From NCBI GenBank assembly GCA_964370985.1, contig CAYJLE010000001.1:124001-188000 (forward strand): a stretch of 64,000 nucleotides of DNA, read 5' to 3'. This document shows positions 7,981 through 15,392 of this stretch, piece by piece. The stretch comes from JAHDVS01 sp964370985. Its GTDB lineage: Bacteria > Actinomycetota > Thermoleophilia > Gaiellales > Gaiellaceae. Position numbers and translations under genes: made by a program. The notes beneath the pieces are model-generated. The model was not told the origin of the DNA, ran no database searches, and saw only the letters and a list, made by a program, of their open reading frames with translations. Each line of letters starts with the position of its first letter. Position 1 is the stretch's first letter.

Positions 7981-8817
7981 TCAGCCGTCCCGGCCCGCCC
8001 GTTCGAGCACGGCGTCGGAGAGTGCGGGCCAGGCGCTCGCCGCCCAGTCGCCGAACTCGAGGTCGGTCAGGCAGGCGAGCGCGACGTCGGCGCGCGGGTC
8101 CACCCACACGAAGCAGCCGGAGCGGCCGAAGTGCCCGAACGTCTCGGGCGAATTGGCCGCGCCGGTCCAGTGGGGGCTCTTGCCGTCGCGCAGCTCGAAC
8201 CCGAGGCCCCAGTCGTTCGGGTCCTGGCGGCCGAACCCGGGAAGCACCCCCGCGAGGCCCGGGAACGCGACCGCGGTCGCCTCGGCCAGGGTCTCCGGCG
8301 CCACGAACGCGGGACGCAGGAGCTCGTGCGCGAACGCGAGCAGGTCGCGCAGCGGGCCTGCCGCGCCCCAGGCGGGCGAGCCCCGAAGCTCGGTGGCGAC
8401 CATCCCCGCCGGCTCGAGCACCGCGCCGCGTAGGTAGTCGCGAAACGGCATCCCGGCCCGTTCCGCGAGCAGGTCGGCCACGAGCTCGTAGCCCGCGTTC
8501 GAGTAGATCCGCCGCTCGCCGGGCGGTGCAAGCGGCGGCCCCGGGTCCGGGGGCAGACCGGAGGCGTGAGCGAGCAGGTGGCGGACGGTCGAGCCCGGCG
8601 GCCCAGCCGGGTCGTCGAGATCGAGCGTCCCCTCCTCCGCCGCCACGAGCACCGCGCCGGCGGTCAGGAGCTTCGTCACCGAGGCCCACGGGAACACGCG
8701 GTCCGGGTCGCCGCGGGTTCCGAGGAGCGCCCCGCCGGCGAGGACGCCGGCGGCGACGTAACCGGCGGGCCACGCGTCGATCGCCTCGAGCGCGGAGCGT
8801 GGGCCAGCCGTGTCCAT
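7981..8817 (-). CDS. Serine hydrolase, class C beta-lactamase/EstB family
   Basis: The 278-residue product has the SxxK catalytic tetrad SVTK within FPWASVTKLLTAG, the YxN motif in IYSNAGYELVADLL, and a C-terminal HFGRSG in place of KTG. This family includes esterases, D-aminopeptidases and PBP-like proteins; the substrate cannot be inferred. No signal peptide is apparent, suggesting a cytoplasmic enzyme. ATG at 8817 is chosen over the longer frame, whose extra 100 residues have no homology-like features and run into the divergent gene. The product is shorter than most family members because the N-terminus is compact. Confidence 0.82.
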   Translation of the reverse strand: MDTAGPRSALEAIDAWPAGYVAAGVLAGGALLGTRGDPDRVFPWASVTKLLTAGAVLVAAEEGTLDLDDPAGPPGSTVRHLLAHASGLPPDPGPPLAPPGERRIYSNAGYELVADLLAERAGMPFRDYLRGAVLEPAGMVATELRGSPAWGAAGPLRDLLAFAHELLRPAFVAPETLAEATAVAFPGLAGVLPGFGRQDPNDWGLGFELRDGKSPHWTGAANSPETFGHFGRSGCFVWVDPRADVALACLTDLEFGDWAASAWPALSDAVLERAGRDG

Positions 8818-8827
8818 GACGCGCCTG

Positions 8828-8833
8828 ATAGTA
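8828..8833 (-). promoter_or_regulatory. -10-like element TACTAT for the serine hydrolase gene
   Basis: TACTAT on the minus strand lies 10 nt before ATG 8817. It is embedded in the 24-bp gap to the divergent RidA gene, so the two promoters must overlap. Confidence 0.35.
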
Positions 8834-8841
8834 CTTACGGG

Positions 8842-9228
8842 GTGCAGCGCCAACGGGTCTTCTCCGGGTCGCCCTACGAGGCCATCGCCGGGTACTGCCG
8901 GGCAGTCCGGGTCGGCGACCGGATCTTCGTCGCCGGCACGGCGCCGATCATGCCGGACGGCGCCGACCCTCCGCCGGACGCCTACGGTCAGTCGAAGCGC
9001 TGCATCGAGATCATCGCAGCGGCGTTGGCCGAGGCCGGGTCGGGCCTCCAGGACGTCGTCCGCACCCGCGCCTTCCTGGTGCGCCCGGAGGACTTCGACG
9101 GACTCGCCCGGGCGCACGGGGAGGCGTTCGCCGACGTTCGCCCGGTGAACACGACCGTGCTGGCCGGGCTGCTCGACCCGCGCTGGCTCGTCGAGATCGA
9201 GGTCGAGGCGGTCGTCGGCGGCCCGTAG
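8842..9228 (+). CDS. RidA/YjgF-family protein
   Basis: The 128-residue product matches RidA-type enamine/imine deaminases: YCRAVRVGDRIFVAGTAP near the N-terminus, then SKRCIEIIAAALAEAGSGLQDVVRTRAFL, and the C-terminal LLDPRWLVEIEVEAVV. The conserved Arg of the active site is in VRTRAFL. RidA proteins hydrolyse reactive 2-aminoacrylate formed by PLP enzymes, although many members have other roles. GTG 8842 gives the family-typical length. The peroxiredoxin gene follows 24 bp downstream in the same direction. Confidence 0.85.
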   Translation: MQRQRVFSGSPYEAIAGYCRAVRVGDRIFVAGTAPIMPDGADPPPDAYGQSKRCIEIIAAALAEAGSGLQDVVRTRAFLVRPEDFDGLARAHGEAFADVRPVNTTVLAGLLDPRWLVEIEVEAVVGGP

Positions 9229-9252
9229 CGGCTCCGGCTGCCGCCATTACGC

Positions 9253-9720
9253 ATGATCGGGCCCGGAGAGCGGGTGCCGGCGGCGCGGGTGTGGACCGGC
9301 GCGGCGGACAGGCAGGGCATCACGCTCGAGGGGCTGGCGGCCGCGGGGCCGTTCCTGCTCCTCTTCTACCTCTACGACTGGACCGGCACCTGACAGGACG
9401 AGCTGACGATCCTGCGTGACAGGAGGGGCGAGTTCGACGAGGCGGGCGTGCGGGTGTTCGGGATCTCCCGCGACAGCCCCTGGTCGCACGCGGCCTGGAC
9501 GCAGGTGCTCGACCTGACGTTCCCGCTGCTCTCCGACTGGAACGGCGAAGCCGTTCGCGCGTTCGGGGTCGGCCACGAGGACCGCGGCATGCGCGAGATC
9601 CCGACCAGGAGCGCCTTCCTCGTGGACGGAGACGGCATCATCCGCGGAGCATGGATGTACGAGCCGAGCGAGGTGCCCGACTTCGACGCCTTGCTCGCCG
9701 CCGCCCGCTCGCTCTCGTAG
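9253..9720 (+). CDS. AhpC/TSA peroxiredoxin, candidate selenoprotein (UGA at codon 47)
   Basis: Read through one in-frame TGA (9391-9393), the frame from ATG 9253 gives a 155-residue BCP-like peroxiredoxin. The fold markers are FLLLFYLYDWTGT, then QDELTILRDRRGEF, GVRVFGISRDSPWSH, FPLLSDWNGEAV and PTRSAFLVDGDG (conserved Arg). The TGA follows TGT and so occupies the peroxidatic Cys of the TxxC motif. The protein contains no cysteine anywhere else, so selenocysteine would be its only redox residue; there is no resolving Cys. A SECIS-like hairpin follows directly. The alternatives are a Cys-to-stop mutation or a sequencing error (TGC/TGT to TGA). Stop-aware gene finders would report only a 90-residue fragment from 9448. 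The downstream membrane-protein gene overlaps the last 70 bp. Confidence 0.72.
9399..9436 (+). promoter_or_regulatory. SECIS-like stem-loop immediately after the UGA codon
   Basis: The outer stem CGAGCT (9399-9404) pairs with AGTTCG (9431-9436), with one G-U pair. After an internal loop, the inner stem TCCTG (9410-9414) pairs with CAGGA (9420-9424). The apical loop is CGTGA, containing a GU pair of bases and starting 21 nt after the UGA. Bacterial SECIS elements lie inside the coding region just 3' of UGA, are about 38-40 nt long, and have G/U in a small apical loop, so this fits. A competing pairing of 9394-9398 with 9410-9414 exists. Confidence 0.55.
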
Positions 9721-11675
9721 GGCTCTACGCGGCCGCCGCCGTCGCGGCGACGGCCCCGGGCATCGGCAGCTTCCGCTCGGCGTTCGTCGCCGGAGGCGCC
9801 GCCGGTCTCGGCGAGGCCGCCGGCGGCGACCACCTGCAGTCCGTCTACCGCTTCTGGCTGGTCGGGCGCCAGCTCGAGCGCGGAGCGGCCCCGTGGCGCG
9901 ACCCGTACACGTTCCAGCCGCTTGTCGCGGATCAGCCGAGCCTCGCGGGCTGGCCGTTCGGGCTCCCGTTCTGGCCGCTCGAGGCCGCGTTCGGCCCGGT
10001 CGTCGCCTGGAACGTGCTCCTGCTCGCGGTGATCGTCGCGGCCGGCCTCGCGACCTACGGCTGGCTTCGCCTCCTGCGCCTACCGGTGGCTGCCGCGACG
10101 ATCGGCGGGCTCGCGTTCGCGCTCGCCCCCTACCGGCTCGCCCAGAGCGGCGGCCATCTGCTCGGCTGGGCAGCGGTCTTCTTGCCGCTCTCGCTCTGGG
10201 CGTACGAGCGCGCGCGGATCGCCTCCGGCCCCGCGAGCCGCCAGGCGTGGGGAGCGCTCGCGGCCGGGTCGCTCGTTTCGATCCCGCTGTCGGGTCAGGT
10301 GCACCTCGCGCTCGGGGCCGTGCCGTTCGCGCTCGCCTACGGGGCGCTTCGCCACCGGCGCGGGCCGTTCCTCTGGCTCGTCGCCGCCGCGGCCGCGTCC
10401 GTCGCGCTCGGCCTCTTGATCCGGGAGACGGTGATCCTGGAGTCGGCCGCGGCGGGGGGCCGCACACTCGACCAGGTGCGGATGTTCCAGGCGGGGTGGC
10501 TCGACCTCGTCGACCGCTTCCGCGGCGACAAGGACCTCGAGCAGTACGTCTTCGTCGGCTGGCTGACGCCGCTCGCTGCGCTCGCGGGGATCGCGCTCGC
10601 CTGGCGCCGGCGACCCCGGCTGGCGGCGCTGCTCGGCCTAGCCGCGGTGCTGCCGCTCCTGCTGGCGCTCGGGACGAACCTCCCGACGTACGAGCTGCTC
10701 TGGCGCCACGTCCCCGGGTTCGGCTACCCGCGCGTGCCCGGACGGCTCATGCCGATCGCGAATCTCGCGTTTGCCGCGCTCGTTGCGGTCGCGGCCGCCC
10801 GGGCGCTCCGCCGGGCGGGCCCGCGCTGGAGCGCCGCCGCCTTCGCCGCTGCGCTGCTCCTCGTCGCGGGAGATCTACTGGTGCTGCCGCTGCGCGCCAC
10901 CGCAGCCGACCCGGGCAACGGCGCCTACCGCGCGCTCGCGCGGGAGGCGAGCCCCGGGCGGGTCGTCGAGCTGCCCCTGTTCGAGCCCGGCATCCACCAC
11001 GGGAGCATCTACCACTACTACGCCATGCAGGCGCCGCGCGAGCGCCCGAGCGGCTACTCGTCGCTCGCTCCGGCGGTCGCCTACGGGTTCTTCTGGGACC
11101 TGAACCGGCTCAACTGCGGCGTCGACCTCCCCGGCGACTGGAACCGCCTGCGGGCCCTCGGCGTGCGTACCCTGCTCTTCCACGCGGGCGCGTACGCGCA
11201 GTCGGGCCGTCCGGGCGCCTGGTTCGCCTGGCAGCTCCTACAGCGGCGGGGCTACCGTTCGTCCGCTCGGGGCGGCCGCGTCTGGGCGTTCCCGCTGGTC
11301 GCACGATCCGGGAGCCCCGTGGAGCTGGCCCCGGTGCCAGAGCCGGACCGCTCGGCACCCGTGTTCTGCGAGGGCTGGGCCGGCTGGACGATGAAGGAGC
11401 GCGACGCGCCCCTGTGGGTGTTCGGTGAGACCGACCTGGAGATCGAGGTCGCAGCGCCGAAGGCGATCCCGGCGGTCGTGCGAGTCGACGGCGGGCAGCC
11501 TCGCCGCTTCGAGGTCGATCCGAGCGTCACGCTCGTCGTCGAGTTGCGCGGCAACCGCTGGCACCGGCTCCACTTCCAGGTCGGGGCGCTGCTCGACACG
11601 TCGCCGCCCCAGGGGCTCGAGATCGTCCGTATCACCTACCGGCGCGGGGACACCGAGACGGAGCTGGCCCCGTAG
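9651..11675 (+). CDS. Large polytopic membrane protein, GT-C/YfhO-like
   Basis: The 674-residue product has about eleven transmembrane segments in residues 20-430, then a soluble C-terminal part of about 240 residues with GRVVELPLFEP and beta-rich stretches. The topology, a long first extracytoplasmic loop and the C-terminal exoplasmic domain resemble bacterial GT-C/YfhO-type polyprenol-dependent glycosyltransferases. The acidic catalytic motif cannot be assigned with confidence. ATG 9651 is the only usual start before the first helix, so the gene overlaps the peroxiredoxin by 70 bp and is probably translationally coupled to it. Confidence 0.65.
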   Translation: MDVRAERGARLRRLARRRPLALVGLYAAAAVAATAPGIGSFRSAFVAGGAAGLGEAAGGDHLQSVYRFWLVGRQLERGAAPWRDPYTFQPLVADQPSLAGWPFGLPFWPLEAAFGPVVAWNVLLLAVIVAAGLATYGWLRLLRLPVAAATIGGLAFALAPYRLAQSGGHLLGWAAVFLPLSLWAYERARIASGPASRQAWGALAAGSLVSIPLSGQVHLALGAVPFALAYGALRHRRGPFLWLVAAAAASVALGLLIRETVILESAAAGGRTLDQVRMFQAGWLDLVDRFRGDKDLEQYVFVGWLTPLAALAGIALAWRRRPRLAALLGLAAVLPLLLALGTNLPTYELLWRHVPGFGYPRVPGRLMPIANLAFAALVAVAAARALRRAGPRWSAAAFAAALLLVAGDLLVLPLRATAADPGNGAYRALAREASPGRVVELPLFEPGIHHGSIYHYYAMQAPRERPSGYSSLAPAVAYGFFWDLNRLNCGVDLPGDWNRLRALGVRTLLFHAGAYAQSGRPGAWFAWQLLQRRGYRSSARGGRVWAFPLVARSGSPVELAPVPEPDRSAPVFCEGWAGWTMKERDAPLWVFGETDLEIEVAAPKAIPAVVRVDGGQPRRFEVDPSVTLVVELRGNRWHRLHFQVGALLDTSPPQGLEIVRITYRRGDTETELAP

Positions 11676-11692
11676 AGCGGCGGGCGGCGCCG

Positions 11693-12472
11693 CTACAGGC
11701 CCATCGAGTGGAAGCCCGAGTCGACGTACAGCGTCGTCGCGGTGACGTTCGCTGCGCCGTCAGACAGCAGGTACGCCGCCGCGGCGCCCACGTCCTCCGC
11801 GCCGATGTTGCGACGCAGCGGCGAGCGCTCCTCGACGATCGCCTCCATCGTCGGAAAACCCGGGATCGAGCGGGCTGCCAGGGTGCGGACCGGGCCGGCC
11901 GAGACGGCGTTGACGCGGATGTTCTTCGGCCCGAGCTCCCAGGCGAGGTAGCGGATCGACGCGTCGAGCGCGGCCTTCGCGACTCCCATCACGTTGTAGT
12001 GGGGGACGGCGCGCTCGCCGCCCAGGTAGGTCATGGTCAGGATCGAGCCGCCGCCGGCGGCCTCCATCAGCGGCTCGGCCGCCCTGGCGCAGGCGACCAG
12101 CGAATACGCGCTCACGTCGAGGGAGAGCCAGAAGCGGTCGCGGGGCGTGTCCGCGAACCGCCCCTCGAGATCGGCGGCGTCCGCGTACGCGACCGCGTGG
12201 ACGAGCACGTCGAGCTCGCCGCCGAACGCGTCGCCGACCTCGCGGAAGACCCGCTCGACGTCCTCGTCGGAGCGGACGTCGCACTCGGTCACGAGCGGGC
12301 TGCCGACCGTGTCCGCGAGCTCGCGGACGCCCGAGGCGATCCGCTCGCCCTGGTAGGTGAACGCGAGCGACGCGCCCTCGTCCGCGAGCCGTTGCGCGAT
12401 CGCCCAGGCGATCGAGCGCTTGTTGGCGACGCCGAGGACGAGGCCGCGCTTGCCGTCGAAGAGCCCACCCAC
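11693..12472 (-). CDS. fabI: Enoyl-[acyl-carrier-protein] reductase (NADH)
   Basis: FabI reduces the trans-2-enoyl-ACP double bond in the last step of each fatty-acid elongation cycle. The 259-residue SDR-fold product has the FabI-type cofactor motif GVANKRSIAWAIA. The catalytic set is Y149, Y159 and K166 in YNVMGVAKAALD, and the C-terminal part includes SAGPVRTLAA and YVDSGFHSMGL. The length is standard. GTG 12472 is 7 nt after a TAGACT element. Confidence 0.95.
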   Translation of the reverse strand: MGGLFDGKRGLVLGVANKRSIAWAIAQRLADEGASLAFTYQGERIASGVRELADTVGSPLVTECDVRSDEDVERVFREVGDAFGGELDVLVHAVAYADAADLEGRFADTPRDRFWLSLDVSAYSLVACARAAEPLMEAAGGGSILTMTYLGGERAVPHYNVMGVAKAALDASIRYLAWELGPKNIRVNAVSAGPVRTLAARSIPGFPTMEAIVEERSPLRRNIGAEDVGAAAAYLLSDGAANVTATTLYVDSGFHSMGL

Positions 12473-12479
12473 GGCCGGC

Positions 12480-12485
12480 AGTCTA
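12480..12485 (-). promoter_or_regulatory. -10-like element TAGACT for fabI
   Basis: TAGACT on the minus strand precedes GTG 12472 by 7 nt. Two hairpins lie immediately upstream and would separate fabI from the histidine kinase gene. Confidence 0.45.
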
Positions 12486-12486
12486 T

Positions 12487-12507
12487 CCGGCCCGCACAGC
12501 GGGCCGG
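12487..12507 (-). terminator. Perfect 9-bp hairpin between the kinase gene and fabI
   Basis: CCGGCCCGC (12487-12495) and GCGGGCCGG (12499-12507) form a perfect stem with a 3-nt loop. It lies downstream of the minus-strand kinase/regulator operon and could terminate it, though no U-tract follows. Confidence 0.45.
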
Positions 12508-12515
12508 CCAGACGT

Positions 12516-12540
12516 GTAGGGGCGGGCCCTGGCCCGCCCT
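12516..12540. repeat. Intergenic palindromic repeat, copy 1
   Basis: GTAGGGGCGGGCC-CT-GGCCCGCCC forms a perfect 9-bp stem. Near-identical palindromes occur at 30337-30356, 33622-33645 and 33692-33716, each between genes, often with the flanking word GTAGGGG. They may act as terminators or be a small dispersed repeat family. Confidence 0.6.
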
Positions 12541-12610
12541 TGATGTGAACGGACGCGCTCCGGGCCGATGGACCCCCGCCCGATCCGCCGGCGAAGGGGA
12601 GGGGCTCGCG

Positions 12611-13990
12611 CTACGGCGCCAGCGGCAGGCGCACCCGGATATCGAGCCCCCCTGCCGGCGCCGCGCCGAGGGCGACCTCGCCGCCGTCCGAGGAGACGAG
12701 CCGATCCACGATCGCGAGTCCGAGGCCGGAGCCGCCGGCGGAGCCGCCGGCTCGCCAGAAGCGGTCGAACGCGCGCGCCCGCTCTTCCTCGGAGAGCCCG
12801 GGCCCCTCGTCGACGACGTGGAGCTCGGCGAATCGCCCGGCTGGAGCGGCAGAGACCGCGATCGTGCCGCCGGCCGGGGAGACCTCGAGCGCGTTCGCGA
12901 GCAGGTTGTCGAGCACCTGCTCGAGCCTCCCCGGCGTGGCGAGCACGCACAGGCTCGGAGGGACGTTCCCGGCCAGCACCACCCGCTGCTCCTCGGCCAG
13001 CGCCGACCAGGCGTCGAGCCGCTCGTCGACGATCGCCCCCACCTCGATCGGCTCGGGATGCGCGGTCGTGGAGTCGGTGCGGGCGAGCGCGAGCAGACCG
13101 TCCACCAGCCGCGACAGGCGCCCGACCTCGGCGAGCGCAGCGTCGAGGTCGGGACGGCCGTCCGGCGCGACGGCGCCCTCGAGATTCTCGAGGCGAAGGC
13201 GAAGGGCCGCCAGCGGCGTTCGGAGCTGGTGGGAGGCGTCAGCAACGAAGTCCTCGCGCGAGCGAATCAACTCGTCGAGCTTCCCGACCGTCTCGTTGAA
13301 GCTGGCCGCGAGCGAGCGCACCTCGGACGGCCCTTCCCCCTCGGGCGCCCGCGCCGTGAGGTCTCCGGCGCCGGCCGCGGCGGCGGCGCGCTCCACCCCG
13401 GCGAGCGGGCGCGCGATCGAGAGCGCGAGCCGCATCCCCACGGCGGCGACCGCGGCGAGAACGACGACGGACACCGAGGCGAGGATGAGCCAGTACCGCC
13501 GCACGCGCTCCTGCACGACGGAGAGCGGATACGTGACCCGCACTGCGCCGTACACGGATCCGCTCGAGGCAACGGGGACCGCGACGTAGAGGAGGTCGGC
13601 ACCGAGCGTGTCCGAGCGGCGGACGCCGGTGACGACCTCGCCGGTGGCGAGCGAGCGCGCGAGCTCCGGACGCGACGCGAACGACCGGGAGGGCCCGCCG
13701 GGGTCGGCGGAGTCGACGACCGACAGGCCCTCCGCGTCCACGACGACCACCCGGGCGCCGGTGTCTTCCTCGTAGCCGGTCACGATCTCCTCGAGGCTCG
13801 CCCGGGAGATGCCGGGCCGGCCGCCGAGCAGGTCCTCCGCGAACGTCGTTAGGACGACGGCGTCGCGCTCCACCTTCGCCGTCAGGTCCTGGCGCTGGTT
13901 GTGGGAGTAGGACAGCCCGAGCGGCACGACGAGAACGGCGAGCACGCAGGCGGTCAGCGCCAGGTAGCTCGCGAGGAGCCGGCGGCTCAT
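12611..13990 (-). CDS. Two-component sensor histidine kinase
   Basis: This 459-residue HAMP-type membrane kinase has a first helix at about residues 5-27, an extracytoplasmic sensor of about 140 residues, and a second helix at about 167-192. A HAMP linker follows, then the HisKA domain with the phospho-accepting H254 in DASHQLRTPL. The ATPase domain shows the N box NLLANALEVSP, G1 VDEGPGL and G2 GGSGLGLAIV. Its ATG overlaps the stop of the response-regulator gene (ATGA), so the two are co-translated. The pair is divergent from the ApbE operon, which may be a target; this is inference. Confidence 0.93.
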   Translation of the reverse strand: MSRRLLASYLALTACVLAVLVVPLGLSYSHNQRQDLTAKVERDAVVLTTFAEDLLGGRPGISRASLEEIVTGYEEDTGARVVVVDAEGLSVVDSADPGGPSRSFASRPELARSLATGEVVTGVRRSDTLGADLLYVAVPVASSGSVYGAVRVTYPLSVVQERVRRYWLILASVSVVVLAAVAAVGMRLALSIARPLAGVERAAAAAGAGDLTARAPEGEGPSEVRSLAASFNETVGKLDELIRSREDFVADASHQLRTPLAALRLRLENLEGAVAPDGRPDLDAALAEVGRLSRLVDGLLALARTDSTTAHPEPIEVGAIVDERLDAWSALAEEQRVVLAGNVPPSLCVLATPGRLEQVLDNLLANALEVSPAGGTIAVSAAPAGRFAELHVVDEGPGLSEEERARAFDRFWRAGGSAGGSGLGLAIVDRLVSSDGGEVALGAAPAGGLDIRVRLPLAP

Positions 13991-14649
13991 CAGCCAGGCT
14001 CGACGAGGCGGAAGCCGACCCCGCGCACGGTCTCGATCCAGCGTGGGTCGCCGAGCTTGCGCCGCAGCGCCGCCACGTGGACGTCGATCGTCTTCGTGTG
14101 CCCGTACCAGTGGGTATCCCAGACCGCCTCGAGGATCCGCTGTCGGCTGAAGACCGTGCCGGGGTCGGACGCGAGCAGCGCGAGCAGGTCGAACTCCTTC
14201 AGGGTCAGCTCGAGCTCCCGCTCGCCCAGCCGCGCCCGCCGCGTGCGCACGTCGATCGAGAGCGCTCCGGCGTGGAGCGAACCCCGGTCGTCCGGCCGTA
14301 CGGAGGTGCGCCGGGTGACCGCCCGGATCCGCGCAACGAGCTCGCGGAAGCCGAAGGGCTTGACGATGTAGTCGTCCGCGCCGAGCTCGAGCCCGAGCAC
14401 ACGGTCGAGCTCCTCCCCCTTCGCGGTCACCATGATCACCGGAACCCGCGAGCGCGCGCGCAGCTCGCGGCACACGTCGAAGCCGTCCATGTCGGGCAGC
14501 CGCAGGTCGAGCAGGATGACGTCGGGCTCGGCCGCTCGGAGCGCATCGCCGCCGGTCGCCACGCGCGCGACCTGGAAGCCCTCCCGCTCGAGACCCCGAG
14601 CGAGCGGCTCGGCGATCGAGTCCTCGTCTTCGACGATCAGGACCTTCAC
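13990..14649 (-). CDS. OmpR/PhoP-family response regulator
   Basis: The 219-residue product has a receiver domain (residues 1-115) with acidic EDED near the start, phosphorylation site D48 in VILLDLRLPD, T75 and K97 (IVKPF). The C-terminal winged-helix DNA-binding domain includes LTLKEFDLLALLA and WDTHWYGHTKTIDVHVAALRRKLG. The frame extends upstream, but GTG 14649 begins exactly at the first receiver strand (VKVLIVEDE). The kinase gene follows with a 1-base overlap. Confidence 0.94.
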   Translation of the reverse strand: MKVLIVEDEDSIAEPLARGLEREGFQVARVATGGDALRAAEPDVILLDLRLPDMDGFDVCRELRARSRVPVIMVTAKGEELDRVLGLELGADDYIVKPFGFRELVARIRAVTRRTSVRPDDRGSLHAGALSIDVRTRRARLGERELELTLKEFDLLALLASDPGTVFSRQRILEAVWDTHWYGHTKTIDVHVAALRRKLGDPRWIETVRGVGFRLVEPG

Positions 14650-14794
14650 GGTGGCATTCTCGCTGCGGTCGCGGGGATCCGCCCGCCGCCTGGCGAAGTC
14701 TTTACCGATCCCTCGCCGAACCTTGCGAGCGCCTGGCCCGCGCCTTCCCCGCGCCGGCCTATCGTCGGTGACGACCCGACCCCGGAGGGACGAC

Positions 14795-15139
14795 ATGAAA
14801 CGACGGCACACGCTTGCGATCTCCCTGCTTCTCGGCACCGCCCTCGCGGCCGGCGCCCTGGCGACCGCGAAGACGCTCGAGGTCGGGGAGTCGTCGGAGG
14901 CACGCGTCTCCGACGCGGAGATCGCGGCCGAGACGGCGCGCCTGGACGACCTGGAGGCATCGCTGCGCGCGTCGCTCGCGGCGCAGCCGCCCGAGCCGAC
15001 CGTGGCAACCGCGGTGGCGCAGAGCAGCGTTCCGAGCTGGCACGAGGACGACCGCGAGGACGAGGACGAGGACGAGGAGAGAGGCGACGAGCGCTGGCAC
15101 GACGACGACGACGACGAGGGCCCGGAGCACGATGACTAG
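14795..15139 (+). CDS. Small exported protein with an acidic, His-containing tail
   Basis: The 114-residue product starts with a signal sequence or membrane anchor (KRRHTLAISLLLGTALAAGALA). A short helical region of about 60 residues rich in Ala, Glu and Leu follows, and then a highly acidic tail ending HDDDDDEGPEHDD. A GGAGG Shine-Dalgarno sequence (14784-14788) with 6-nt spacing fixes ATG 14795. I do not recognise a family. As first gene of an operon with a flavin transferase and a ferric-reductase-like protein, its tail might bind metal cations outside the membrane; this is inference. Confidence 0.7.
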   Translation: MKRRHTLAISLLLGTALAAGALATAKTLEVGESSEARVSDAEIAAETARLDDLEASLRASLAAQPPEPTVATAVAQSSVPSWHEDDREDEDEDEERGDERWHDDDDDEGPEHDD

Positions 15140-15392
15140 CCACGTCGTGCGTCTCTACGCGCTCGCGATGACGATCGCCGTGTTCTTCGTCCTCTGGGCA
15201 GCGATCGCGGCTCGCCCCTGGCAGGAGCACGGGCCGTCCCGCGATCCACGGCTCGACGCTCTCGCGGCCCGCGAGCAGCGCCTGCAGTCCCTGGCGGCAA
15301 GGATCTCGTCCGCCTCCCGCCCGGGTGAAGACGCGACCCCCGCCGTGCAGCTCACGGCGCTACCGCCGGTGACCGCCACGAGGAGCTCGTGA
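15132..15392 (+). CDS. Small single-pass membrane protein
   Basis: The 86-residue product has one N-terminal transmembrane helix (LYALAMTIAVFFVLWAAIAA). A short extracytoplasmic helix-forming stretch (RLDALAAREQRLQSLAARIS) and a low-complexity end follow. ATG 15132 overlaps the upstream gene by 8 bp, and the stop overlaps the ApbE start, so it sits firmly in the operon. No known domain is recognised. Confidence 0.65.
   Translation: MTSHVVRLYALAMTIAVFFVLWAAIAARPWQEHGPSRDPRLDALAAREQRLQSLAARISSASRPGEDATPAVQLTALPPVTATRSS

Noticed and set aside
9448..9720. A short 90-residue redoxin gene starting at 9448
   Set aside because: Conserved peroxiredoxin sequence continues upstream through the TGA to ATG 9253; a 90-residue form would lack the active site.
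15051..15124. GAC/GAG-rich stretch as a microsatellite
   Set aside because: It is in frame and encodes the acidic tail of a gene with a good ribosome binding site; a similar tail occurs in a second operon gene.
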